Shown here piece by piece: positions 1-9,993 of a DNA stretch of 30,209 bases. Position numbers and translations under genes: made by a program. Source of the stretch: Fragilaria crotonensis (taxonomy: Eukaryota; Bacillariophyta; Fragilariophyceae; Fragilariales; Fragilariaceae); assembly GCA_022925895.1 (NCBI GenBank), contig JAKSYS010000723.1:1-30209 (forward strand), written 5' to 3'. How positions within the stretch are numbered: position 1 is the stretch's first letter; each line of letters begins with the position of its first letter. The notes under the pieces were generated by a model that did not search any database, was not told the DNA's origin, and worked only from the letters and a program-made list of their open reading frames with translations.

Positions 1-1095
1 CATACTGCATGCTTGGTTCAGAAACTGACGTGTTCGCGAGTCAGCAGTTCGTCGAATTGACTGATGGTACTGTACTAGCTACAGTAGCTATTAGTATGCA
101 TACAGTAGTAGTTGCTGTATCATAGCGTGCATCGTGCATCATAGAACCGGAATATCCGTGTCCTGGATTCCAATTTCAGTCCCCCTGGAAGGTCCGGCAA
201 TACGAGCGAAGTCCTGAATAAAGGAAGTATGCGCGCCCGCCGGGAGGGAAACAAGTTCCGATCTATGTCGGGCTGGCGCAAAATTGGATGTGCCGGCGTG
301 GTGGTGACACGGCTGACGTCTGTAAGAAAATTTGCTTACAGCGAAAAAAAATTGCTTACGGAATGAAATTGCTTACGGAATTTGCTTACCATAAGCAAAT
401 CTATTGTAAGCAGAAATTTGCTTACAAAATTTGCTTACTGGGAGATTAAATTTGCTTACGGGGACTGTCTTTTCTACGTAAAAACATACCAATTTTCAAA
501 CACCTAAATAAAATTTACTTACAGCAAAGAAGAATTTGCTTACGAAAATCAAATTTGCTTACAGAAAAAATTTGCTTACAAAATTTGCTTACCGGCATAA
601 TTTGCTTACTGATTTTGCTTACTGTCAAGAAAAATTTGCTTACGATGCAGCAACCTTGCCGGCTCGGATGGATCATTACGATTGCTAAAATTCTCGCATC
701 ATGCAAATCGGAGCAAGGCTGGCGCGCAAACTCAACTGCCCCTAACGGTACGGCGGGAACGTGCATGGGCCGGACCTTCCTGGCCCCCTGCGACAGGGCA
801 CAAAGCACGCAGAGTACAAGTAGTGGAGCGCGTGCATGTTCATAGTTCATATCCGTTCTCAGATTACCGTTCAGAAAGCATCAGTGACGTCACCACTTCA
901 CTGCTACTAGTGTACACATGAGTAGTACAACTCTACCGTTGGAACCAATAGGCAAAATCATTGACACCGCGGGGTGACGGGAACCTCTGATGACATGGAT
1001 TGGCACAACCGAGGGTAATTGTATTGCGTGTTTGAAGTTTGAAGCTATGTACGTCCTAAAGTAAATAACACAACTTGTGCTTTGAGCTACCGCCT
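1..1095. other. gene-free region containing a short-repeat array
   Basis: I see no credible protein gene. The open frames overlapping 515-921 are low-complexity translations of the repeat array or start at arbitrary codons. Positions 60-130 hold CTAG/GTA-rich palindromic DNA of the kind seen between other genes in this window. A TGACGTCA palindrome (cAMP-response-element-like) lies at 885-892 and a TGACGTC at 314-320. The region is downstream of the 3' end of the gene at 1096-1962, so these motifs would serve that promoter only if they acted at a distance. Confidence 0.6.
331..643 (+). repeat. array of about 15 direct TTTGCTTAC 9-mers
   Basis: The core TGCTTAC starts at 333, 353, 370, 383, 419, 432, 453, 537, 556, 573, 586, 603, 616 and 637, with one variant (TACTTAC) at 516. 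All are in the same orientation and most are preceded by AAATT or AATT. Only two copies are partly matched on the other strand (ATAAGCAAAT at 391 and GTAAGCAG at 406). Spacings recur as 20-17-13, then 13-21, in the left half and 19-17-13, then 13-21, in the right half, so the array looks like a duplicated block. Its AT-rich content contrasts with its flanks. No coding function is supported. Confidence 0.9.
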
Positions 1096-1962
1096 CTATG
1101 AAACGGGGGACTCAGCATCCTCCCCATACACCTTCAGGACCGTCTTTACCACAAATGCCACCATACTGAGAGTCACGACTGCTCCAACTGTTTCCAGGCC
1201 TTCGGCTAACAAACCGTTTGATTTTACCAGATCAACAGCTGCCATGCCACCCGCTCCAGCACCCACCCAAATCAGATTCAATGGCAAACACCCGACTAGA
1301 GTGCCAGCAAGAGCCGGCAAGATGGGCGCTTGGGTCGCCGCCCCAATAAAGTAGTTCCCCAAAGAGAAGGGCAAGACGGGAGATTGACGCGCGAGCAAGA
1401 TTGTCAGGAAAACGGCTCTGGGGTCATCCGAGTTTAGACCGGAGGTCAGCTCGTCCAGCACTTTGGCTAACTTGCTCCTGTCCTTTCCCTCGGCGGCTTG
1501 TTCAAATACGTTCCACTCTGAATTTGCAAGGACATACCGACCAAAAAGCAACGCGAAGGACGTTGCAAACGCCTGGCCGATGACTACAGCGGGGAGTCCC
1601 AGTTTGAGACCAAAGAGGGCACCGGCAACGATTGAAATTGGCTGCGTTGGCACCAGAGGGATGCTATCCGCCAAAGCCACGGCTAGAACCAAGATAGGTG
1701 GCCCCCCTTCGGTAGCGACCTTCAACACTGTCTCGCGGAGCGAGTCAAGCACTCCTGTGGGAAGTAATTCAGATGGAACAGCTGATGATGATATCATTGT
1801 GCTGATATCATCAGGACTAAGCATGTTCAGCCGTGTTCGCTTTGTTGTGAGTGAGGGTCGTGCAACACCTGAATGTACCTGGCACCGGTAGCATGGCGCG
1901 GAGAAAGCAGTAGCCGACCTTGTCAGGAGCAAGGAGATAACTAATTTTGCGAATGATTTCAT
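1096..1962 (-). CDS. plastid-targeted DedA/VTT (SNARE-associated, TVP38-like) membrane protein
   Basis: The protein is a 288-aa polytopic membrane protein. The ATG at 1962 was chosen because it puts a hydrophobic signal peptide (KLVISLLL) directly before A-T-A-F-S-A-P at residues 17-23. This is the ASAFAP-type cleavage motif with a Phe that directs proteins through the ER into the secondary plastid of diatoms; upstream in-frame codons would bury the signal. After a transit-like stretch the mature part starts near residue 80. Its motif P-L-V-P-T-Q-P-I-S-I-V-A-G, followed by G-x-x-x-G-Q and a C-terminal P-x-L-P-F-S-L-x-N-Y, is typical of the VTT/DedA family. Plant and algal plastid members have the same layout. 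The family includes lipid scramblases (TMEM41B, VMP1), but the substrate here is unknown. The short upstream region has several TGACG motifs (about 2064-2115). Confidence 0.85.
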   Translation of the reverse strand: MKSFAKLVISLLLTRSATAFSAPCYRCQVHSGVARPSLTTKRTRLNMLSPDDISTMISSSAVPSELLPTGVLDSLRETVLKVATEGGPPILVLAVALADSIPLVPTQPISIVAGALFGLKLGLPAVVIGQAFATSFALLFGRYVLANSEWNVFEQAAEGKDRSKLAKVLDELTSGLNSDDPRAVFLTILLARQSPVLPFSLGNYFIGAATQAPILPALAGTLVGCLPLNLIWVGAGAGGMAAVDLVKSNGLLAEGLETVGAVVTLSMVAFVVKTVLKVYGEDAESPVS

Positions 1963-3674
1963 AACTGACAGTGAACTTTTGTGTTCTTTAGATTGTTCGC
2001 TTGTTGCTAACACAGTATGGGCACGATAGGATGCTCTGCTGTTGAATGATAGAGTTCTGACCGATGACGAGAAATTCGTGGCGTGATGACGATTTTATGT
2101 GCACGAAAGAATGACGAGATTTGATGAGAGGCATATTGAGTTATTGGTGAGTACCTTGAGCCTTCGTATCTCTGAGATAATACAACCCCTCAAATTACGC
2201 CAGGCTCAAGGGTACCATCGTACCAGCACCATAGACATGCTCTCTATGATATGCCTACGCATATATGGCCTACTAGTATGGACTATGATATGGACTATGG
2301 ACGCAAGGGTCGCCCACACGGACCCAAATAATCGGACACGTCACACAAAACAGAACACGAATCTCTTCGATGGAAATTCTGAAACAACAAGATTCACCAC
2401 GAAGTCCGGCAGACACGGTTATTACAAGTATTGTACCACCTACTACGTATCATATGATACAACGTTCGTGGTGCAGTTCCGGTTCTCCGAGCGGCGAGCT
2501 GCGAGTACGAATAATCGGTGTGCAGTAACCTCTAATATGTCGTACAATCCTGTACGTAGTACATACAAAGTACACATATGGCACCACATCATGATGCCTT
2601 CGACAATCGGTTTGTCTTCCAACCAATCTCATGTGAAATTTGAAATTTGAGTACCTTTACAACTCAACTGTTCCAATTTTTTTTTAGATTGACACTGCAA
2701 AATATGATTAAGCTCATCTTTGTTCACATAAAGAGAGATGTTCTACTGATGGAAAAGCAATTGAATTCCTCACATCCTCTCTAACATATTCATACTTCGT
2801 ACTGGAGATGAGATGTCCAAATATTCCTGAGGGATAATTTTCATAGACTGATGATGCCCTCTCATTTCTTCTGCACTTCAGGGGTTAGGGGTTGTAAGGG
2901 GTCCTGAATGTTTTTGTTTCCTTGCAAGAAAGATAGTTACATTTACGTGCAACAACCAACACCATGTCAATTCCACATTCTTGCTGTCAGATATACATTG
3001 ACCCAACATCCTGCTTTTGAACACCAAACAACATGGATCATTTGTCTCACTCAACTGATTTTAGTTGGTGATGTTCCTGGAGCACTGTGAACAATGCAAA
3101 TCTCATGGGCAGTGGTCATGGAGAATCAAAGTTACTATAAGACCAGCCATGAAAAGCTTGCTGCCCTTTGTAGTAGCTCTATGGCTAATGAGTAGTTGTC
3201 CACATTTTCAAACAATGCAACATTTTAGTGTTCCACGGAGATTGGCCAATTTGGAGTCCAACAGAAATTGTCCAAGACGAGGGGAGGCATTTCTGAGGTT
3301 GGCAAATATGGGCTGAATAAAATTCCCTGGCTGGTGGCTAGATAAACACAACCAGTATCTGCATTCCAGTTTTGCAGTACTCCGAGTCTCCGAGTAATAT
3401 CCTTAAACCTTGTACTGCTTGCGCACAAAAGCTCTTTCCTGCAGCACCAAATTCTCCAGGAGCCGTTGAGGCCTTTGAATTGGATTACATTCTTCGCCAG
3501 CAGGCGTGTAAGTACAATTGTGGTGGTGCCGATGCCGTCGTCAACTCACAGGAAGGTCTTTTGACCTAGCCCCAGTACAAACATCAACATCTACAAAGAG
3601 AAGACCTCAGCCCGGGAAAGATCAGTTGGCGCAACTATGTTGAGGCAGCTCACCAATGGGGTGAAATCCCAGCA

Positions 3675-3689
3675 GGGGGGGGGGGGGGG
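3675..3689 (+). repeat. homopolymer of 15 G
   Basis: There is an uninterrupted G run following CAGCA. The length of such a run is unreliable in most assemblies and could mark a joined or poorly resolved site. It could also form a G-quadruplex-like structure. Confidence 0.95.
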
Positions 3690-3901
3690 AATTGCCAACC
3701 CTCAACTTCCGGTGACATTAACAACCCCAGTTTACTAATCTAATTGGTTTGTTCACCACATCAGAAGACATTGCATACATCAGAGAGCAACTTGGCCGCA
3801 TCAAGTGAGTGACTTCGTCGTACGAGGAGGCGACAAAAATCCGCTGAAGGGCCTCAGCATTCGAAACGGCTCCAAGCACTTTTAAGGTGGTAGTAGCTAG
3901 T

Positions 3902-3980
3902 ACTCGAGTACGTGGTACTCGTACGTTACAACGATGAAGATATGCACTATGCTTATAGGTACCGGTACTCGTACTCGAGT
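3902..3980. repeat. inverted and direct GTAC/CTCGAG repeat upstream of the 4207 gene
   Basis: ACTCGAGTAC at 3902-3911 is the exact reverse complement of GTACTCGAGT at 3971-3980. Inside the arms the 11-mer GGTACTCGTAC occurs twice in direct orientation, at 3914-3924 and 3964-3974. The structure could fold into a cruciform, or could simply reflect the palindromic bias of intergenic DNA here. It ends about 230 bp before the ATG at 4207. Confidence 0.8.
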
Positions 3981-4206
3981 CGTAGATGTGTGACACCTGA
4001 AATGTGAAACGTGAAACACATCTATTGATATCGCCAACAAGAGTGCGGCAGGCTTACTTGGCGTCTGCACGCAAATTTGTTCTCTGTTATGTGAATTATC
4101 GTCGTTGTGCCTTATCGGCAAGGCGATTAGCGCCTCAGAAGTAGAGACTGTCTCCTCCTCAATATTCCGTTGCCACATCCATCACCAAGTCTCGCTCTGC
4201 TGCACA

Positions 4207-5538
4207 ATGGTAACTGAAGGGCCTTGCAATTTTCAAAATCCGGCTCAGCCTGTGACGCATGTTCCGAACAAGGCTGCTGCGATGAAAGGGTGGTGTCGGT
4301 GTGGAAAATCCCTCAACCAAAGTGCACGCGACAACGAAGATAGCCCAACAATTCAGAGAATGGCATCCTTATCATCAGTTTCAACACTCTCTATCCGAGA
4401 AAGCCACACTGACTGTACAGACATCACCTACAGAAAACCAATTAAATGTCAAACTTGTTTGAATGCAGAAGCCAGGAACAACCGCCACATGTCATCATCC
4501 TACAACACCGACCACGACTTCCGACCGCCAGATGAAATCCTAGTCAATCGAAGAGACCTCCCGCCCCGGCCACAAAGGTTCTCGATTCCAACGACAAAGG
4601 TGACGAGCCTAGATGTGGTTGACAGGATACAGCGTCACAAGGCACATTCCACAGTTTTAGAAAGTGCAACGTCGATTCCAACGAGCGAGGAATCGAGACA
4701 AGATGAGCTTAGCATGACGCAGATTCACGATCTTTATCACGCTCAGGACGAGGCACATACTCTTATTGCGGAAATCGCAACCGAGAACAGATTCTTTCCC
4801 AATCGTGATCCGAACGAATCTGTTCTGTCACATCTACTTGATGATTTCGAGGAAGGCGACCTCATGAATAAGATTGCTAGCGATGACACAGAGTCAAGTG
4901 GTGCAATGTGGCTAATGGCTGTCATGGATATCGACCAGGTGCCGTCGGACGAAAGAGCTGGTGAGGAACTCGAAAAGGTTGTAGGACGCAGGTTTGTCAA
5001 AGTTCCGTCGCGGACAGTTGCTGAGAACGCTGCGAGTCATCGAGGTGCGGTGTGTGATTTAGACCTATCGCCGTCGGACGAAGGTAACCTCACGTCTGAA
5101 GTCCTGCCTTACACGATAATACGCGTTGGTAGACTCCTCAATGATGAAAGGGATCAATATGGCACGGTGAAATCTAACGAGAATCTGAACAGCCCGCTGC
5201 CTCGATACGATGATCAAGCGCATGAAGCTGATATCATTGGGCATAAGGACCTGAGCAATGTCGACGTCGTTCGACAGATCACTACAGATGAGCATATCAG
5301 TTGCGCCGATTCGACTCAAGAGTGTGAATCTTCGCGACAACTTATAGGCGATCCAACGGTCAAGGAACCGAATAAGCCGTCCGTGACTGAACGAACTGCC
5401 ATAAAAGTCGACTCGTCACTGTTGGATGGCGTTGCAGTTTCGCCAGAGTCGATACAAGTGGGATTCGAGGCCGAACAACAGGCGATAGACCAGGGGAGCT
5501 CGTCGTTGAACCCGTTCTCCTGGCTCTGTGCAGCATAA
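4207..5538 (+). CDS. unknown acidic, mostly disordered protein
   Basis: The gene encodes 443 aa. The open frame extends upstream to 4105 but only with a TTG at its head; the first in-frame ATG is 4207, in a good context (CACAATGG). I do not recognise a family. A cysteine pair W-C-R-C-G near residue 30 and C-Q-T-C near residue 82 could bind a metal, but the spacing fits no domain I can name. The middle and C-terminal parts are rich in D, E, S and T and look disordered. A PSDE motif with similar DNA around it occurs twice, at about 4944 and 5070. The protein ends in N-P-F-S-W-L-C-A-A. Long open frame and normal CpG-rich base use support a real gene. Its stop lies 108 bp from that of the convergent neighbour at 5647. 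Confidence 0.65.
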   Translation: MVTEGPCNFQNPAQPVTHVPNKAAAMKGWCRCGKSLNQSARDNEDSPTIQRMASLSSVSTLSIRESHTDCTDITYRKPIKCQTCLNAEARNNRHMSSSYNTDHDFRPPDEILVNRRDLPPRPQRFSIPTTKVTSLDVVDRIQRHKAHSTVLESATSIPTSEESRQDELSMTQIHDLYHAQDEAHTLIAEIATENRFFPNRDPNESVLSHLLDDFEEGDLMNKIASDDTESSGAMWLMAVMDIDQVPSDERAGEELEKVVGRRFVKVPSRTVAENAASHRGAVCDLDLSPSDEGNLTSEVLPYTIIRVGRLLNDERDQYGTVKSNENLNSPLPRYDDQAHEADIIGHKDLSNVDVVRQITTDEHISCADSTQECESSRQLIGDPTVKEPNKPSVTERTAIKVDSSLLDGVAVSPESIQVGFEAEQQAIDQGSSSLNPFSWLCAA

Positions 5539-5646
5539 TCGAGGACCCGATGAAAGGACATCTCGCGTTAGTTTGGACTTTGGACTCTGTGAATACGTAA
5601 CGGCATCTAAATCGTTACCAAAGATGCCCTAGATTTGTATTATTTA

Positions 5647-6753
5647 TTAAATCGCAAAAACCTCTATTGTTTCGAGTTCGTCCTCGAAGAACGTGTCTAA
5701 GTGCCTTTGATCGATGCTTCCCGTCGCACCGGCCTCCAGTGATGTATCTCCATTCATCGAAGCATCTATGAACACATCCAAAGTACCCTTCTCTTCTTTA
5801 TCCTTGCTTTTGTCGTCATTGTCAATCTTCGCTTCTTCACCGCTTATATTACGTAAATCCTCACTTTCCTCATTATGTACTCGTCGTCCGGATCGTTTCC
5901 GTTTCAACCCCGAAGTATGCTCCTCTGCAGCCTGCAAGGAAACCATTTCTTTGACGCGCAACAACACATCATGTATACCGCCCCTCTGCAGCATTTTTAG
6001 CTTCCCTGAAACTTCAAGCATGACGAAGCTGTTCGAAACTCGAATCATTGGAAGGGGCTGAATATCGATGCCTGTGACTTGAAGAATAAACAGCTGGATT
6101 GCTTTGAAAAAATGAAGTCTGAAGTCTTCGCGCCAAGGAATCGAATCCCGCTCTTTCGGTCGAAAAAAAAGCAAGTCGACCATGATGCGTTCAAAGCACA
6201 CTCGCGGTATCGAAACACTAAACTCATCAAGATTGCGGACATGTCGGGGTAATCCAAAGGCAATGTCCAGCTGTCCACTTGTTGTGTCGTCCATCAACTG
6301 AATCGTATCGTACAATATGTGAGCCAACTGTACGGATGTGGGACGAAAACTCCTCTTTCCAACGACGCATCCCACTGTATTTTCTAGGAAACTGAGAATC
6401 AACTCATAGGTCTTCCTGTCGCCATGAACCAAGCAGAAGGGGAAGGAATCAACCTCTGTGATCGGCAGAATGCTCTTATTTTTCGAGTCACCACAGCACA
6501 GAACAACCTGTGCGGTCTGTTGATCGGCAATCCTGACATCAAAGAACAAGTGATTGCTGTGCGTGTTGACGGAGATCCATTCGATAGCCACATAGGTCCC
6601 GTCTCGTTCGACTCTTCCGCAAGTATCCACGTAAGTACGAAGAAAGCCAGTTGCGTTGTGTTCGATCTCTCGCAAATCAGTCAAATCCCAGGGCACATTG
6701 AAAGGACTGACTCTTCGAATGATCCACGTACTATTCAACAGTCGTTCTGGCAT
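5647..6753 (-). CDS. CENP-L/Iml3-like kinetochore protein
   Basis: The protein has 368 aa; animal CENP-L is about 340. CENP-L (yeast Iml3) pairs with CENP-N (Chl4) in the constitutive centromere-associated network of the inner kinetochore. The assignment rests on collinear similarity judged by eye. An N-terminal T-W-x-x-x-x-V-x-P motif lies at residues 9-17. L-D-I-A-F-G-L-P at 162-169 corresponds to the L-D-I-S-F-A block of CENP-L. The block at 237-255 (I-R-V-S then S-G-K-L-K-M-L) corresponds to its V-R-V-S..D-G-K-I-K-I-L block, and a final helix follows. After residue 275 comes a lineage-specific charged tail with a basic K-R-K-R-S-G-R-R cluster at 284-291, a likely nuclear localisation signal, then acidic residues. 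A start at 6753 is the only in-frame ATG that keeps the N-terminal motif. Structure-based comparison would settle the family. Confidence 0.68.
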   Translation of the reverse strand: MPERLLNSTWIIRRVSPFNVPWDLTDLREIEHNATGFLRTYVDTCGRVERDGTYVAIEWISVNTHSNHLFFDVRIADQQTAQVVLCCGDSKNKSILPITEVDSFPFCLVHGDRKTYELILSFLENTVGCVVGKRSFRPTSVQLAHILYDTIQLMDDTTSGQLDIAFGLPRHVRNLDEFSVSIPRVCFERIMVDLLFFRPKERDSIPWREDFRLHFFKAIQLFILQVTGIDIQPLPMIRVSNSFVMLEVSGKLKMLQRGGIHDVLLRVKEMVSLQAAEEHTSGLKRKRSGRRVHNEESEDLRNISGEEAKIDNDDKSKDKEEKGTLDVFIDASMNGDTSLEAGATGSIDQRHLDTFFEDELETIEVFAI

Positions 6754-7590
6754 CGTCGTTTCCTTAGCACATCAACAATGCGGTGAAATGCAGCGAGATG
6801 AGGGAAGGAATTTGAGATTTGTACTCGTGTGTTTTTTGAGTTCCTCGTTCCTAGTCATCTCAGCGACGGTGTGCACGCTCCGGTACACAGTAGCGCTTGC
6901 TAACTGCTACTGCACGTAACCGGTACTGTACCTGGTACTACGGTAGAGTAGACGAGTTAATTTTACCGGTAGGGTAGTCTGACTAAAGTACAGTATGAAG
7001 TATCAGTATGCGTAGTATATATGTAGCATGCGAACATGCCCAATGCACATCGCGGACCAAATTTCGACCATCGACTACCGTAGCAACTACTCCAGTACCT
7101 GGTAAAAGTAACAGTACAATAGACCTGGTGTAGGAAGTCGATACGGCCATGCACGACCCCATTTCATAGCCGTCACATACGTGCATACTTCATCATTCAT
7201 CAACGAGTGTATACGTCAACAGCGCGTCATCTTTGAGACGGGGGCAGTACGAATGTGACAACTGTGTCAATCGGCGGTGTCAACATGCTCACAATGTTAC
7301 TCGCAATAACACGGAACCACTTGACGGACATCACCGGCCGACGGCGTTGCAATCTGGCCTCGCGAACTCTTCCCTCCCTCCCAATAAAAGGAATCCCTTG
7401 TGATCTTAACAAACGATTGGATCGCACCTTGGGTTCTAGAATCATCAAGGTATTTGCAAATTTGCATGGAAGGCGCGAAACGCCAAGACGCCTAAAAGCG
7501 GAGAAATCCTGCAAGCGATACAATCAGCAGATTGGGCTACCGCAGTAATCTGACGATACAGTAGCTGAAGGTCGTGAAAGTTTCGAGATC
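6754..7590. other. divergent intergenic region with GTAC-rich palindromes
   Basis: The region separates the CENP-L-like gene (-) from the armadillo-like gene (+), so both promoters must lie here. Positions 6910-7110 are dense in CCGGTAC, GTACCTGG and CTACGGTAG palindromes. An open frame at 7255-7548 starts at a GTG and has no recognisable content. I see no RNA gene. Confidence 0.6.
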
Positions 7591-9311
7591 ATGGCAGAGG
7601 CTATGATTAGCACTGTGTATCGCGAGTCTTTGCCGTCCCTGGATGGAATGATGCTCGACCAGCATGCTACCGGAGAGGTGGAGCAAGACCACCACAAGGA
7701 TTCCGCAAAACGCGTGAAACATGGACCGACCACAATCATCCAGATCGACGACGAGAAGCGTCGCAAAGTTTCTACCAGCGTCACGGCTAGTCATGTTGTT
7801 GAGGGTAAGTCGAATCTGATGAGAGGGTGGATGAGTGGATTGTTACTTTCTCTCGGACGCTAACTTTGCCCTACGTCCCCGAAGCTATCACTAAAGCTAT
7901 CTCCTACGAAGAGCGCCAGGACGCCATTTGTACAGCAACTGTTTGTTTCGATCACAACATGCTTTCACTCCATGACGAAGAGTTGGAGGTTGGTGCCGAT
8001 GCAATCTTATTGAAGCATCTCGGATTTCTTATGTCTCGTGTAGCGATACAGCCTAAGGCAAGCGAACCCAGCTTGATGCAGGAAATAGGTTGCACATGCG
8101 AGGCACTCGAGATGGTGTATCGCGCATCGCCCCAATCCGTTTTACAGTCCTTCAACAGAATTGGACTAGACCTACTCGCAACTCTCATCTATTTGATCAA
8201 TCAGCAGATATCCAATCGGGTGACGGAGCTCAATCAACGAGACTCCTCACGCAAAATGAGCGAATGCACGGACGACAACGAGAGCGAGCTGGACGACGAG
8301 AACTCTCACAAGGTTGCGGGAGAATCAAGGCCAGTTACCCCGCCTTCCACCGCTAGATGTCCTCCCATAGCTGACGAATCGAACCGAAGGGACACCGACG
8401 ACATGCTTCGTAAGGCGACTAAAGTAATCGGGCACTTTGCCAGAGTCGGAGCAGCGACCCAGCCAATGGCGTTCTATCCTGGACTTCTCAGCTGTCTCGT
8501 CAATATCTTGGCCTTTCAACCGTACACAATTATTCCTTCCGAAGCGCGTCTCAATTCGCTGTGGATCATCGCCAATCTTGCCTGCAACTCGGAAAACATG
8601 GTTATGATGGCGTGTCATCCTCATCTAATGACCACTTTGATCGCAATGGCGGGGCGAAGAGTTCACAGTCGCGACTCTGTCGAGGTTGCAGTGGAAGTCT
8701 TTCGATCTCAATCAATCGCATCTAGAGCCCTCGTCAATCTTTCGTGGGCTCCTGAGAATCGAATTCCCATGTCAGAGAATAGCGATTTGCTTGATGTGTT
8801 GACTACACTCGCTGTCCTGCGACAGTCAGCATTCGGAAAGACCAGTCGCACAATCCGAGACATGATGTTGCAGACTCGAACACATTCAGTTGGTACCTTA
8901 CGAAATATAGCGGCTTCTGCGAGACGCAGCAAAATACTGCTGTGCCAACATAATCAGGGCAACATCCTCAACGTATTGACCGATGCAGCGCTCAACGATC
9001 CGGACAATGGAGTCAAGGCAAGGGCGTTCTCAACGATTCAAAACTTGGCGATACACGATACTGCGACGGCCATGGTTCAGAACCCTGCACTGATTTTAGC
9101 GCTAAAGGATGCGTTGTTATCGGACGACGACTATAACGATGAACGTGATGGCGGTCTGTCATTCCGCGAAAGCGCATCGGCAACTCTTATGGTTTTGGAA
9201 CGAAGCATAACGCCTGATAATCCTGCTCAGTATCAAACCCTACGAGAGTTGTTGAGTTCTCTGAATCCTTCTGACGACACTGAAGACGAGCTGACTTCGA
9301 CGGCCGTCTAA
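7591..9311 (+). CDS. armadillo/HEAT-like repeat protein, one intron
   Basis: I read exons 7591-7804 and 7885-9311, giving 546 aa. Exon 1 ends in phase 1 at a GTAAGT donor and exon 2 restores the frame through a split Ala codon (residue 72). The ATG at 7591 has a good context (GATCATGG). Residues 1-70 are charged, with K-R-R-K. Residues about 75-180 are helical. A disordered acidic linker (D-D-N-E-S-E-L-D-D-E-N) precedes a second helical block from about residue 240 to 510. That block has armadillo-type patterns such as L-N-S-L-W-I-I-A-N-L-A, A-S-R-A-L-V-N-L-S, V-G-T-L-R-N-I-A and A-F-S-T-I-Q-N-L-A, each the start of a helix triplet. Such folds bind proteins. The partner and process cannot be told from the sequence. 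The acidic C-terminus (D-D-T-E-D-E-L) is disordered. Confidence 0.82.
7805..7884 (+). other. spliceosomal intron, 80 bp
   Basis: The donor is GTAAGT at 7805-7810. A GCTAAC branch-type sequence lies at 7859-7864 and the acceptor CCGAAG ends at 7884. Removing it joins two frames that otherwise do not match, in phase 1. Confidence 0.85.
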
Positions 9312-9993
9312 ACTTGTGAAGACTATTAGTGATGCGCACTCACGTGTGACCAGACAATTATGGCGTTCGTTTTCTGCCGAAACGTCCTTTATCACCATCC
9401 AAAATGGAGTGCAGATACGATTGCGTGCATCGACCATATATTAGACAAGTATGCAGAGTATCAACCAAACATAGATCATAACTATCCAAGTATTCAATAA
9501 ATCGGACATCATCTGCCTTCTGAGAAATAGCAACACGGGGTGAGAAAAAGTAGGTTGTTGGTGGCGTTAATTGGTGCCCCTCTTGATCTTGGAGGGACAA
9601 CATTAGTCCCCATCAGGTTGGTCGGGACACTCGACGCTCTCCTCTCCATCCTCGGCCGGAGATATCTCTTGGGTTTGTTCATGAGGCTTTGATGGGCTCC
9701 CACACGAGCCAATCTCGCAAGACGTGAATTCAAGCGAGGCTAGTACTTCTGTCATCGGGCGTTCGCACGAGTCAAGAGAAGGAGAGCACGTGCCCTGCCA
9801 GATAATAATATTGCACGGTAGTATCAGGTGCCGGCGTGGATCTCAAGCTAAAAGCACCCTTCGATTCCGTGCGTTTTTATCAAGCAAGCGCAAGCGCAAC
9901 AACGTACCTGGACAATGGCAGATGCATTGCACACACCCATTGACATCGCAGACAGCTTTTGGGCTGGCACGTGGAGTGGCAAAGTGTCATTCA
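9312..9993. other. convergent intergenic region
   Basis: The region holds the 3' ends of the armadillo-like gene (+) and the MATE gene (-). The open frames seen here begin at non-ATG codons or run antisense into the MATE gene. I see no RNA gene, repeat array or other element. Confidence 0.6.

Larger units (their letters stand above)
1963..4206. other. gene-free region, partly CpG-depleted
   Basis: No gene is supported. A 179-codon open frame from the ATG at 2111 has no recognisable domain and an odd composition, and I treat it as chance. From about 2650 to 3360 the DNA changes character: CpG becomes rare (three CpG in 2881-3360) and only short broken frames remain, as in the decayed DNA after 22000. 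A run of 15 G lies at 3675-3689. The last 300 bp, before the gene at 4207, return to GTAC/CTCGAG palindromic DNA. Confidence 0.55.

Noticed and set aside
31-40. GTTCGCGAGT at both ends of the window (31-40 and about 30152-30161)
   Set aside because: A single shared 10-mer in 30 kb is within chance, and the flanks do not match.
555-845. Open frame on the plus strand across the 9-mer array
   Set aside because: Its first half is a translation of the TTTGCTTAC repeats (L-L-T and I-C-L patterns) and the rest has no recognisable content.
2111-2650. 179-codon plus-strand ORF upstream of the DedA gene
   Set aside because: It lacks any domain, has an unusual Tyr/His/Thr-rich composition and lies in palindromic intergenic DNA. 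It is long enough to keep in mind but not to call.
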